A stretch of DNA of 64,000 bases from Pseudomonadota bacterium (GTDB taxonomy: Bacteria > Pseudomonadota > Alphaproteobacteria > Rhizobiales > Pleomorphomonadaceae), in assembly GCA_023436885.1 (NCBI GenBank), contig JAEZHI010000018.1, positions 47,956 to 111,955 on the forward strand. The letters are read 5' to 3'. Positions within the stretch are counted from its first letter, which is position 1; every line of letters begins with the position of its first letter. A model generated the notes under the pieces. The model was not told the DNA's origin. It worked only from the letters and a program-made list of their open reading frames with translations, and did no database searches. Positions 1 through 7,874 of the stretch are shown here, piece by piece. The position numbers and the translations under genes were made by a program.

Positions 1-2
1 CA

Positions 3-347
3 ACCAAAGCCGAGATCCGAGAGAAGCAAAACGAACCTCGTTTGCCGATCACCTGCAAAAATGCCGGCAAATACGATACGTGCGAATATCCGAATGCGAT
101 CGACAAAAAGGGCCGGCCGACCCATTGGCGACCGTTGCCGGCTCCGGGATTTACGGCCGATTTTTTCCACAGCGGCCATCTATCCGCGCATATGCCGGCC
201 GGGTCCGATAGCCATTTCCTGATCACGCTCGCCAGTTCGGCGGCCAGCTATCAGCAGGCCAAGAAGAACTATGCGATGTTCCAGGCCTTCCTGGGCAAAT
301 CGATCACTCGTTCGATGACCGAACTTGCGCGTCGCTCCTCGCTTTAG
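3..347 (+). CDS. Hypothetical protein, 5'-truncated by window edge
   Basis: The frame is open from the first bases of the window to a TAG at 345-347, giving about 114 residues. A TTG at 42 could start it, but it has no convincing ribosome binding site and the frame continues upstream, so this is most likely the C-terminal part of a longer gene. The visible protein is polar with no membrane segment or signal peptide and ends in a basic, serine-rich tail. I do not recognise the family. Confidence 0.45.
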   Translation, partial: TKAEIREKQNEPRLPITCKNAGKYDTCEYPNAIDKKGRPTHWRPLPAPGFTADFFHSGHLSAHMPAGSDSHFLITLASSAASYQQAKKNYAMFQAFLGKSITRSMTELARRSSL

Positions 348-452
348 TTCCGGCCGACGCTCGCGATCTCCCCGGTCTGGAATTCCCGATGAAAACGTTT
401 AGGAAGTCCAGGCCGGGTGCTCGTGCGTCCGGCCGGGCAGGAGCGGAAGGCC

Positions 453-1661
453 ATGGCAACGGACGGCAACGGCATGCGGGCGGAGGTTTTGCGCGAGCTG
501 ACCGAGAATATCCTGCCGTTCTGGCAGGGGCGCATGCGCGATCCCAACGGTGGTTTTTACGGCGCCGCCGATTGCGATGGTATCGTTGACAAGACGGCAC
601 CGCGTGCCGCCGTCGTCAATGCCCGCATCCTCTGGACCTTTTCCACGGCGACGCGGGTGCTCGGCGCCACCTATCGCGCAACTGCCGACTGGGCCTTCGA
701 TGATCTCAAGAGACGCTTTCTCGACGACGAGCATGGCGGAGTCTACTGGCTGCTCGATGCCGAGGGGCGGCCGCTTTCCGACCGCAAGCAGATCTACGCC
801 CAAGCCTTTGCCATCTATGCCTTCTCCGAATATGCCCGCGCCACCGGCAACCGAGATAGCCTGAAGTTTGCGATCGACCTGTTCCAGCTGATCGAGAAGT
901 ACGCTGCCGATCGTGAGCGCGGCGGTTACATCGAGGCGCTCGATCGTGCCTGGCAGCCGCTCGACGACATGCGTCTCTCGGACAAGGATCTCAACAGTCC
1001 GAAGTCGATGAACACCCACCTCCACATCATGGAGGCCTACACCAATCTCCTCCGTGTCTGGCGCGATCCGGCGCTGGTCGCGCGCCAGACCGAGCTCATC
1101 GCCGTCACGCTCGATCGCATCGTTGATAGCAAAACCGGTCATTTCAAGCTGTTCTTCGACATGGACTGGCGCTCGCTCAACGATCACGTCTCCTATGGAC
1201 ACGACATCGAGGGGAGCTGGCTGCTGGTCGAGGCGGCGGAGGTGCTGGGAAATGATGCGCTCATCATCAGGGCGAGGGAAACCGCCATCCTGATGGCCGA
1301 GCGCACGCTGGCCGAAGGACGCGATGCCGACGGCAGTCTTCATTACGAGGCGCATAGCGACGGCCGGTTGATCGACGCCAACAAGCATTGGTGGCCGCAG
1401 GCCGAAGCGCTGGTCGGCTTTCAGAACGCCTGGGAAATGACCGGCAACCCTGCCTTCCGTGACGCGGTGCGCGATGTCTGGCTCTTTATCCGCGATAAGG
1501 TGGCTGATCGGGTCAATGGCGAATGGCACGCCAAGCTGACGCCAGACGGTCGGCCCTATACGGTAGCCGAGGATGCCGATGCCTGCCTTGCCGGTCCGTG
1601 GAAGTGCCCCTATCACAACGGCCGCGCCTGCTTCGAGATGCTGGAGCGCCTCCAGGGATAA
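453..1661 (+). CDS. AGE-family epimerase, cellobiose 2-epimerase-like
   Basis: About 402 residues, normal length for the N-acylglucosamine 2-epimerase (AGE) family, which forms an (alpha/alpha)6 barrel and interconverts sugars at C2. The motifs NTHLHIMEAYTNLLRVW, SYGHDIEGSWLL, HWWPQAEAL and GPWKCPYHNGR carry the histidine, glutamate and tryptophan pattern of cellobiose 2-epimerases; mannose isomerase activity is the main alternative. The frame is open from 417, but ATG 453 is preceded by AGGAGCGGAAGG and matches the family N-terminus, so I chose it. Cytosolic, no signal peptide. No sugar transporter is adjacent; a GH31/ABC sugar locus lies 35 kb away. Confidence 0.85.
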   Translation: MATDGNGMRAEVLRELTENILPFWQGRMRDPNGGFYGAADCDGIVDKTAPRAAVVNARILWTFSTATRVLGATYRATADWAFDDLKRRFLDDEHGGVYWLLDAEGRPLSDRKQIYAQAFAIYAFSEYARATGNRDSLKFAIDLFQLIEKYAADRERGGYIEALDRAWQPLDDMRLSDKDLNSPKSMNTHLHIMEAYTNLLRVWRDPALVARQTELIAVTLDRIVDSKTGHFKLFFDMDWRSLNDHVSYGHDIEGSWLLVEAAEVLGNDALIIRARETAILMAERTLAEGRDADGSLHYEAHSDGRLIDANKHWWPQAEALVGFQNAWEMTGNPAFRDAVRDVWLFIRDKVADRVNGEWHAKLTPDGRPYTVAEDADACLAGPWKCPYHNGRACFEMLERLQG

Positions 1662-1668
1662 TCGCGAA

Positions 1669-1705
1669 GGAAAACGCCACGGTCCGTGTAACGAACCGTG
1701 GCGTT
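1669..1705 (-). terminator. Hairpin terminator of prs
   Basis: A perfect 11-bp inverted repeat (1673-1683 and 1695-1705, loop 11) lies between the convergent ends of the epimerase gene and prs. Read on the minus strand the stem is followed by TTTTCCTTC, so it most likely terminates prs. The stem could also act on the plus strand, where no T-run follows. Confidence 0.65.
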
Positions 1706-1744
1706 GAAAGTTCAGGGTGTGGGTGGCCTTCGCCGCCCGAATTC

Positions 1745-2677
1745 TCAAATGAACAGGCTCGACACCGATTGTTCGGCGGCGGTGCGCGAAATGGCTTCAC
1801 CGATCAGCGGGGCGATGGAGATCGAGCGCAGCTTGGGGCTGGCCTTGAAGTCCTCGGTCGGCTGGATCGAGTTGGTGAACACCATTTCCTTGAGCTGCGA
1901 GGCGGTGATGCGGGCGATGGCACCACCGGTGAGCACGCCATGCGTGGCATAGGCGGTGACGGACTTGGCACCCTTCATCAGCAGCGCGTCGGCGGCGTTG
2001 CAGAGCGTGCCGCCGGAATCGACGATGTCGTCAACCAGAATGCAGTCGCGGCCATCAACGGCACCGATGATGTTCATCACCTCGGATTCGCCCGGACGCT
2101 CACGTCGCTTGTCGACGATGGCGAGGGGAGCGTCGATGCGCTTGGCCAGCGCGCGAGCGCGAACCACGCCGCCGACGTCCGGTGATACGATCACCACGTT
2201 GTCGGTGGCGTAGCGTTCCTTGATGTCGCGTACGAACACCGGCGCGGCGAACAGGTTGTCGGTGGGGATGTCGAAGAAGCCCTGAATCTGGCCGGCGTGA
2301 AGGTCGAGCGTCAGAACGCGGTCAACACCGGCGTTGGTGATCAGGTTAGCGACGAGCTTGGCCGAGATCGGTGTGCGGCCCTGGGAGCGGCGGTCCTGAC
2401 GGGCATAGCCGAAGTAAGGGAGCACGGCGGTGATGCGCTTGGCCGAGGAGCGGCGGAGCGCGTCAGTGATGATCAGCAGCTCCATAAGATTGTCGTTGGC
2501 CGGGTAGCTCGTTGATTGCAGGACGAAAACGTCCTCACCGCGCACGTTTTCGAGGATCTCGACGAAAATCTCCTGGTCGGCGAAGCGCCGGACCGAAGTC
2601 TTGGTGAGCGGCCGCTCGAGATATTCCGAGACCTGCTCGGCCAGCTTCGGATTGGAGTTTCCAGCGACAAGTTTCAT
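1745..2677 (-). CDS. prs: Ribose-phosphate pyrophosphokinase
   Basis: Makes PRPP from ribose 5-phosphate and ATP, for nucleotide, histidine and tryptophan synthesis. From the ATG at 2677 the protein has 310 residues, the standard length, and begins MKLVAGNSNPKLAEQV. The frame runs on upstream to 2803, but that extension is basic and foreign to the family. Visible motifs are RQDRRSQGRTPISAK (ATP/PRPP region), TLDLHAGQIQGFFDIP, and the PRPP-binding loop DCILVDDIVDSGGTL. Single-gene unit on the minus strand, convergent with the epimerase. Confidence 0.97.
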   Translation of the reverse strand: MKLVAGNSNPKLAEQVSEYLERPLTKTSVRRFADQEIFVEILENVRGEDVFVLQSTSYPANDNLMELLIITDALRRSSAKRITAVLPYFGYARQDRRSQGRTPISAKLVANLITNAGVDRVLTLDLHAGQIQGFFDIPTDNLFAAPVFVRDIKERYATDNVVIVSPDVGGVVRARALAKRIDAPLAIVDKRRERPGESEVMNIIGAVDGRDCILVDDIVDSGGTLCNAADALLMKGAKSVTAYATHGVLTGGAIARITASQLKEMVFTNSIQPTEDFKASPKLRSISIAPLIGEAISRTAAEQSVSSLFI

Positions 2678-2857
2678 AAACGTCGACCTCGCGAAAAGAC
2701 CTCGCCGCCCCTTAGGAGGAGCGGGAACGGCGACCGGCTGGCTGGCTAGTTTCGCGCGCCTTTTAGCAGCGAGATGCAGGCGCGTAAACACGCGATCTCT
2801 CAAAAGCAGCCTTGCTGAGCGAGTTTTGCGCTGGCTTATGAAGTATGCCTTAAGAGC

Positions 2858-3484
2858 TCAGAGCGTACCCGGCGGCGGCTTCGTCGGGTCGACAGCCATC
2901 TGGGCGCCGGGCTTGGCAGTCGCTTGCGGCTGAGGAATGCGATTGATCCAGGCGTAAACGTCCTCGACGGTGCGCTGGGCCACCGTATCGAGTGTCGAGC
3001 CCGTCACGCTCTCCCATGGATCTTGCGTCGCGCCACCGGTGATCTCGATGCCCGAGAAGCGCAGCACGCGGTTTCCGCTCTGGTCGATAATGTCCCAAAC
3101 GTAGGTCACATTGGTTCCGACGTCGCCGCCGACAGCCGAGAGATATCCCCAGACGTGGTAGGTGGCGCTGACATCGGCGCGCCGAACGAGATGCAGGTTG
3201 CGTGCCTGAGCATACTTGGCGATCGATTTCGCCAGATCGCTCTGCTTGTTGGTCGGTACGCCCTTGATCTGATCGAAGGAGAAGGTGGCGACGGAGGCGG
3301 GAACGGTAGGTGCGGCCGGCTGCGTTGCCTCGGGCGGTGCCGGAACGGTTGGACCGGCGAGCACCGGGGCGGGCTTGGGCTTGACTGGCGCGGTCGACTG
3401 GCAGGCCGCGAGGACGGACGCGAGGGCGATTGCCAGGACGGCGCCCGACAGCCGGAATGATCCGGTGCGCTTCGTTCCGCTCAT
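2858..3484 (-). CDS. Putative lipoprotein of unknown function
   Basis: About 208 residues from ATG 3484. The N-terminus is basic, then a hydrophobic stretch ends in the lipobox LAAC, so signal peptidase II processing and lipid anchoring are expected. A Pro/Ala-rich linker of about 40 residues leads to a globular part (SFDQIKGVPTNKQSDLAK onward) and a Pro-rich tail. I do not recognise a characterised domain. It lies 180 bp upstream of prs in the same direction, probably as a separate unit. The ATG at 3511 is a less likely start because it extends the signal region without a ribosome site. Confidence 0.8.
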   Translation of the reverse strand: MSGTKRTGSFRLSGAVLAIALASVLAACQSTAPVKPKPAPVLAGPTVPAPPEATQPAAPTVPASVATFSFDQIKGVPTNKQSDLAKSIAKYAQARNLHLVRRADVSATYHVWGYLSAVGGDVGTNVTYVWDIIDQSGNRVLRFSGIEITGGATQDPWESVTGSTLDTVAQRTVEDVYAWINRIPQPQATAKPGAQMAVDPTKPPPGTL

Positions 3485-3606
3485 AAAACCCATCCATCCG
3501 TCTCCCGGCAAATCACAGCCGCATGCCGTTAGAGCATTTTTCGGTCCGGCTGAAAACCGTTTTTGCGTGTCCTAGCCCTTGGTTGAGGGAAGGAGCGTTG
3601 CGGATG

Positions 3607-4377
3607 TCAGGGGCCTTCCAGGGCAATGGCCGCGAGATGTCGGCCGTAGTCGGCCTCGCCGTTCAGCGTCATGCGGCGATATGAGAAGAAGCGATCCTCG
3701 TTGCCGAAGGTGCAAAGGCCCAGATTCGTGGCGCGAATGCCGGCCCGCTCCAGGCGGAAGATGATATAGCCGGGCAGATCGAACATGGCATGCCGCGCCC
3801 GTCGAGATGGAACGAACCAGTCGTCCACCTTCTCGCCCGCATCGCGGAAGCGAGCAACGAATTCCGGACCGACCTCGTAGGCGTCAGCTGAGATGGTCGG
3901 TCCGAGGCTGGCCATGATGTCGCCGCGCCGGCTGCCAAGGCGAACCATGGCATCGATGGTGGCTTCGAGCACGCCGGTGAAGGCTCCCTTCCAGCCGGCG
4001 TGCGCCGCGCCGATGACGCGCGCTTCGGCGTCGGCGAACAGCACCGGACCGCAGTCGGCATGGCTGGTGCCAAGCGCGATACCGGGAACGCGGGTTACGA
4101 GAGCGTCGGCCTCGGGATTGCGCTCGACGGCCCACGGTTCGTCGACCACCACGACATCGGGCGAGTGGACTTGATAAAGCGTGACCAGCTTGTTGCGCGG
4201 AACACCGACAGCGTCGGCGACGCGGCCGCGATTCTCGGTGACGTTGGCGCGATCGTCCTTCGAACCGTAGCCGGTATTGAGACTATTATAGAGGCCCCCA
4301 GATACGCCGCCCTCGCGGGTGAACCAGCCGTGGCGGATGCCGGGAAGGGCCGACAGAACGGGCGAACGGACGATCAT
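3607..4377 (-). CDS. pgeF: Peptidoglycan editing factor PgeF (laccase-domain, YfiH family)
   Basis: 256 residues. Family members are zinc enzymes that remove misincorporated amino acids from peptidoglycan precursors; older annotations call them polyphenol oxidases. The metal and active-site motifs are present: TLYQVHSPDVV, the cysteine in SHADCGPVLFAD, and AAHAGWKGAFTGVLE. The C-terminal segment NEDRFFSYRR is also typical. It follows the methyltransferase gene on the same strand after 133 bp and may be the last gene of an lgt-led unit. Confidence 0.93.
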   Translation of the reverse strand: MIVRSPVLSALPGIRHGWFTREGGVSGGLYNSLNTGYGSKDDRANVTENRGRVADAVGVPRNKLVTLYQVHSPDVVVVDEPWAVERNPEADALVTRVPGIALGTSHADCGPVLFADAEARVIGAAHAGWKGAFTGVLEATIDAMVRLGSRRGDIMASLGPTISADAYEVGPEFVARFRDAGEKVDDWFVPSRRARHAMFDLPGYIIFRLERAGIRATNLGLCTFGNEDRFFSYRRMTLNGEADYGRHLAAIALEGP

Positions 4378-4510
4378 CTGGATATTCCGAGGGAGTATGG
4401 TGGCAATGTCTATGTCACCCTAAGGACGATGTAATCGCGACCATTTTCGGGCGGGGTTTGGGAAAGAGCGTGACATCGTTCGGGAGGCTTGGTCTCGCTG
4501 TTCCCGCGAG

Positions 4511-5584
4511 CTAAAAGCCCGGCAGCGTCATCGGCGGGTGTGCGATCGCCATTGCCTTGAATAACGTGCCCATTTCCTCCGGACCGGCCAGTCGTTCCAC
4601 CGCGGCGACGATGTTCTGCTGTTCCTCCTCGCCACGGCCGGTGCCAAGCGCTCCGGCTCTTTCGATGAGGCCCATGGCGACGAGGAAATCGCCCTGGGTG
4701 ATCGGCCCGAGCACTATGGCGCCTTCGGCCACTGCGGCCTGAGCGAGGCGATCGAAATCGACGTGGGCGGTCAGGTCGCATTCGCCGGGCTCGCTCAGCG
4801 GGTCGGCGTAGTGATGGGACCGCACGGCTTGCAGGGTTTCGCCGAAGCCGCTTTTCACGTGTCCATAGTCGAAGATCAGCGCTGCGCCGCCCTGCCGGAC
4901 GAGGCGATGGGCAAGGGTGGCAACGATTGCCTCGGCAGGACGATTGATTTCGGCTACCGCGCCGATCGGAGCGTCGGCGGCGCCGGCTGGCAGCAGCGCG
5001 AGATCGGGCGCGGCCGCGCCAATGCCGAAGGCGAGGTTGCCGTGGTCGTCGAGGCCGACCACGCGTTCGCGCCAGCCGCGCTCGCTGTTGACGTACTGAC
5101 GGATCGGCAAGGCATCGAAGAACTCGTTGGCGATCACGATCAGCGGTCCGTCCGGCAACTCGTCGATGCGGTCGTGCCAGACGGGGCTGGCAAGGCCGCT
5201 GAGCGCCGCTGCCTGGCGGCGCCGCAGTTCCGGACTGATTTCGACGAGATGCACTTCGGCGGCGCGGATGAATCCTGGATCGACCCGGCCGGCGCGGAGC
5301 AAGTCGGCCATCAGCGTCCCGCGGCCCGGTCCGAGTTCGGCAAGCGTCACCTGCGGTGGGCGGCCGAGCGCCTCATAGGCGGCGACGCACCAGATGCCGA
5401 TCAGCTCGCCGAACATCTGGCTGATTTCTGGCGCGGTTATAAAGTCGCCCTCAAGTCCGATGGCGGTGTGCGTGGTGTAATAGCCGTATTCGGGATCCGA
5501 CAGAACGAGGCTCATGTAGTCGGCGATCGAGATGGGGCCGACGGCGTCGATCAGGCGGCGAAGCTTTTCATCGAGACCGGTCAT
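4511..5584 (-). CDS. SAM-dependent methyltransferase, MidA/NDUFAF7 family
   Basis: 357 residues. The motifs GDFITAPEISQMFGELIGIW and AELGPGRGTLMADLLR (SAM-binding glycine loop), then IVIANEFFDALPIRQY, define the MidA/NDUFAF7 family, whose mitochondrial member methylates an arginine of complex I subunit NDUFS2. The bacterial substrate is not established. Its ATG overlaps the lgt stop by 4 bases (ATGA), so translation is probably coupled to lgt. The lgt, methyltransferase, pgeF order is common in Hyphomicrobiales. Confidence 0.93.
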   Translation of the reverse strand: MTGLDEKLRRLIDAVGPISIADYMSLVLSDPEYGYYTTHTAIGLEGDFITAPEISQMFGELIGIWCVAAYEALGRPPQVTLAELGPGRGTLMADLLRAGRVDPGFIRAAEVHLVEISPELRRRQAAALSGLASPVWHDRIDELPDGPLIVIANEFFDALPIRQYVNSERGWRERVVGLDDHGNLAFGIGAAAPDLALLPAGAADAPIGAVAEINRPAEAIVATLAHRLVRQGGAALIFDYGHVKSGFGETLQAVRSHHYADPLSEPGECDLTAHVDFDRLAQAAVAEGAIVLGPITQGDFLVAMGLIERAGALGTGRGEEEQQNIVAAVERLAGPEEMGTLFKAMAIAHPPMTLPGF

Positions 5585-6420
5585 GATGACGGTTCCGGTC
5601 GTCGTGTCCGACCACTGATCGCCAGCGCAGCCAGCGCGACCGCGGCGATGGCGGTGATCGCCGAAAGGAGCATGCCCATCGTCAGGAAGCCGCCGGCGAG
5701 GAAGCCAACCTGCGGATCGGGCTCGCGCACCGTCTCCACCAGGGTACGGGCGATAGCGTAGATCAGCCCGAATATGCCTACGGCAAGCCCCGGCTTATTG
5801 AGGATGCCGGCTTTCCAGATCAGCGGGGTCAGAATCGCAAAAATCAGAAGGCCTTCGAGGGCCGCTTCGTAAAGCTGGCTCGGATGGCGGGGCAGACCAT
5901 CGGAATTCGGGAAGATGAAGGCCCAAGGCACGTCGGTAACACGCCCATAGAGCTCACCGTTGACGAAATTGGCGAGGCGGCCGAGGAACAATCCTACCGG
6001 AGCGGCAGCGGCCGTGAGGTCGAAGACGGTCAGCACGTTGAGGCCGCGTCGGCGGGCGAACAGATATTGGGCGATGGCGGTCCCGATGAAGCCGCCATGC
6101 ACGGACATACCGCCGTGCCAGATCTGCAGGATCTCGATCGGGTTCCGGCTGTAGGCTTCAAAGTTGTAGAACAGGATGTAACCGATACGGCCGCCGAGCA
6201 CGACGCCGAGCGTCATCCACACGAGGAGATCGTCGATGTCGGTGGCCTTTGGGCGCTTCAGTCCGTCCCACAGCCGATCGGTGTCAACCATGCGGATGAT
6301 GTACCACCAGCCGAAGATCAGGCCAGTCACATAGGCCAGCCCATACCAGCGAATAGAGATGGGGCCAAGTTCGACGAGGACGGGGCTGATCGGCGGAAAG
6401 GGCAGGGCGAAAAACGGCAT
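5581..6420 (-). CDS. lgt: Prolipoprotein diacylglyceryl transferase
   Basis: 279 residues, inner-membrane enzyme that transfers diacylglycerol from phosphatidylglycerol to the lipobox cysteine of prolipoproteins, the first step for the lipoproteins in this window. Family signatures are present: HGGMSVHGGFIG, GRLANFVNGELYGR and PRHPSQLYEAALEG, with about seven hydrophobic segments. AGAAGGACC stands 4-9 bases before the ATG at 6420. First gene of the lgt, methyltransferase, pgeF string. Confidence 0.97.
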   Translation of the reverse strand: MPFFALPFPPISPVLVELGPISIRWYGLAYVTGLIFGWWYIIRMVDTDRLWDGLKRPKATDIDDLLVWMTLGVVLGGRIGYILFYNFEAYSRNPIEILQIWHGGMSVHGGFIGTAIAQYLFARRRGLNVLTVFDLTAAAAPVGLFLGRLANFVNGELYGRVTDVPWAFIFPNSDGLPRHPSQLYEAALEGLLIFAILTPLIWKAGILNKPGLAVGIFGLIYAIARTLVETVREPDPQVGFLAGGFLTMGMLLSAITAIAAVALAALAISGRTRRPEPSS

Positions 6421-6692
6421 CGTGGTCCTTCTGTCGGCTGGTGGCGCGAACCCGTTGAACGAAATTCCCCGCGACGGAGGATTGATGGGCGTTCACTCCT
6501 TCGTCAAGCCTGATAAGGGCTTAACTTTGGCAATTGCGGGTTCAACTGCCATTGTTATCCGATATCTGGCGTAGGACAGAGTTTGCTCGACTCGAAAGAG
6601 TTGGCAAATGTTCTTCGATTATCTTCCGCTTGAAGCGGAGCCGCCGAGAGGCCAAATAGAGGTTCTGGCCCGCCATTCGGGAGACGACTGCC

Positions 6693-6980
6693 ATGACGAC
6701 CGGCCCCCAGGGACGCATCTTCGACGAATTCGCCAAGCTGATGAACGACGCCACCGGTTTTGCTCAGTCCGCCGGACGGGAAGTGTCCTCGGCTTTCCGT
6801 GCCCAAGCCGAGCGGTTTGCCTCGGAACTCGATCTCGCTCGTCGCGAGGATGTCGAGACGGTGCAGGATATTGCCACTCGCGCGCTTGCCGAGGTGGAGC
6901 GGCTTTCGGCACGTGTGGCTGAGTTGGAAAAGCGGCTTTCGCAGGGTGAAGCGGACGTTGGTTCGACGGACGCGCCGTAA
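6693..6980 (+). CDS. ubiK: Ubiquinone biosynthesis accessory factor UbiK (BMFP/YqiC family)
   Basis: 95 residues. Family members are small, helical, trimer-forming proteins with a C-terminal coiled coil that help ubiquinone synthesis. Here residues 1-45 hold the conserved FDEFAKLMNDATGFAQ start, and residues 55-85 form a heptad-like coiled coil (VERLSARVAELEKRL). GGGAG lies 10 bases before the ATG. Divergent from lgt and followed by a YbjN gene. Confidence 0.88.
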   Translation: MTTGPQGRIFDEFAKLMNDATGFAQSAGREVSSAFRAQAERFASELDLARREDVETVQDIATRALAEVERLSARVAELEKRLSQGEADVGSTDAP

Positions 6981-7235
6981 GGGCTTCCGTTTTCTTCGTC
7001 TTCAGGCATATTCTGAAGACAACATGAGATTCGTGCGCCGACTGTGTTCGGTATGGGCGCATGTTGGGTTGCTGTATTCCGGGGTGGTTGCGACTGCTTC
7101 GGTGTTGCCGGTTGGCGGCTTGCTGCCACTGGCTCAAAGGTGTCGACGTCGGTGCTTCCGCTTCGATGCGGTGCAAGGATGGTCGACAACGGTATCGGCA
7201 CACGCTGTTCCGCAGCGGCAACCCTGGAGGTCGAC

Positions 7236-7736
7236 ATGACCCTCATCGACGTGCATTCCGAGCGAACCGCCAATCCCGTGGACGAGATCGAATTGCTCGC
7301 GGCGCAGAACGACTGGACGTTCGAGCGCTCCGACGATGACGAAATCGCCATTTCGATTGCTGGCGCCGACACGGACTACAATGTTGCCGTCAGCTGGCTG
7401 TCCGAGATGGAGGCGCTGCATGTGGCCTGCGCCTTCGACATCAAGGTGCCGACCGCCCGCAAGACCGAGGTGACCAGGCTTCTTGCGCTGGTGAACGAAC
7501 AGCTCTGGCTCGGACACTTCGATATCTGGCAGGCAGAGGGGGTGGTGATGTATCGCAACACGCTGCTTCTGGCCGGTCAGGCCGAAGCGACGCCGGAGCA
7601 GATCGAGGCGCTGATCGAAACGGCCGTAGAGACCTGTGAGCGTCACCGCATCGCCTTCGATTTTGTGGTGCGCGGTGGACGCAATGCCAAGGAAGCGCTC
7701 GATCTGGCGCTTCTGGAGACCGTCGGCGAGGCCTGA
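7236..7736 (+). CDS. YbjN domain-containing protein
   Basis: 166 residues from ATG 7236, which has TGGAGG just upstream; the frame opens at 7044 but the extra 64 residues look non-coding. The YbjN fold is recognisable from the DWTFERSDDDEIAI start, the VSWLSEMEALHVACAFD strand region and the NEQLWLGHFDIW motif. The family resembles type III secretion chaperones in fold and is linked to motility and stress responses, but its biochemical role is unsettled. A strong terminator follows the gene. Confidence 0.88.
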   Translation: MTLIDVHSERTANPVDEIELLAAQNDWTFERSDDDEIAISIAGADTDYNVAVSWLSEMEALHVACAFDIKVPTARKTEVTRLLALVNEQLWLGHFDIWQAEGVVMYRNTLLLAGQAEATPEQIEALIETAVETCERHRIAFDFVVRGGRNAKEALDLALLETVGEA

Positions 7737-7759
7737 ACCTGTTCGCCGTCAAGTTAGCA

Positions 7760-7795
7760 AAGGTCCCGGTAGGTTCTGCCGGGACCTTCCTTTTT
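7760..7795 (+). terminator. Intrinsic terminator after the ybjN-like gene
   Basis: Perfect 10-bp stem (7760-7769 with 7779-7788), 9-base loop, then CC and five T residues. It separates the ubiK/ybjN unit from uvrC. Confidence 0.85.
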
Positions 7796-7874
7796 GGTGA
7801 AGCTGCCGCCATCGGCTGACGCAAACATCCTTGATATGCTAGTGAGCCGCTCCTTTCGCGATTCCCTTTGAGCC

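Noticed and set aside
399..1748. 449-residue open frame opposite the epimerase gene
   Set aside because: Antisense shadow; all AGE-family motifs lie on the plus strand.
2678..2803. Extended N-terminus for prs
   Set aside because: Basic extension not found in PRPP synthetases; the internal ATG gives the exact family length.
3285..3575. Plus-strand small ORF opposite the lipoprotein gene
   Set aside because: Shadow of the Pro/Ala-rich linker codons of the lipoprotein.
7044..7235. Extended N-terminus for the YbjN protein
   Set aside because: Cys/Gly-rich translation of intergenic DNA; TGGAGG immediately precedes the internal ATG.
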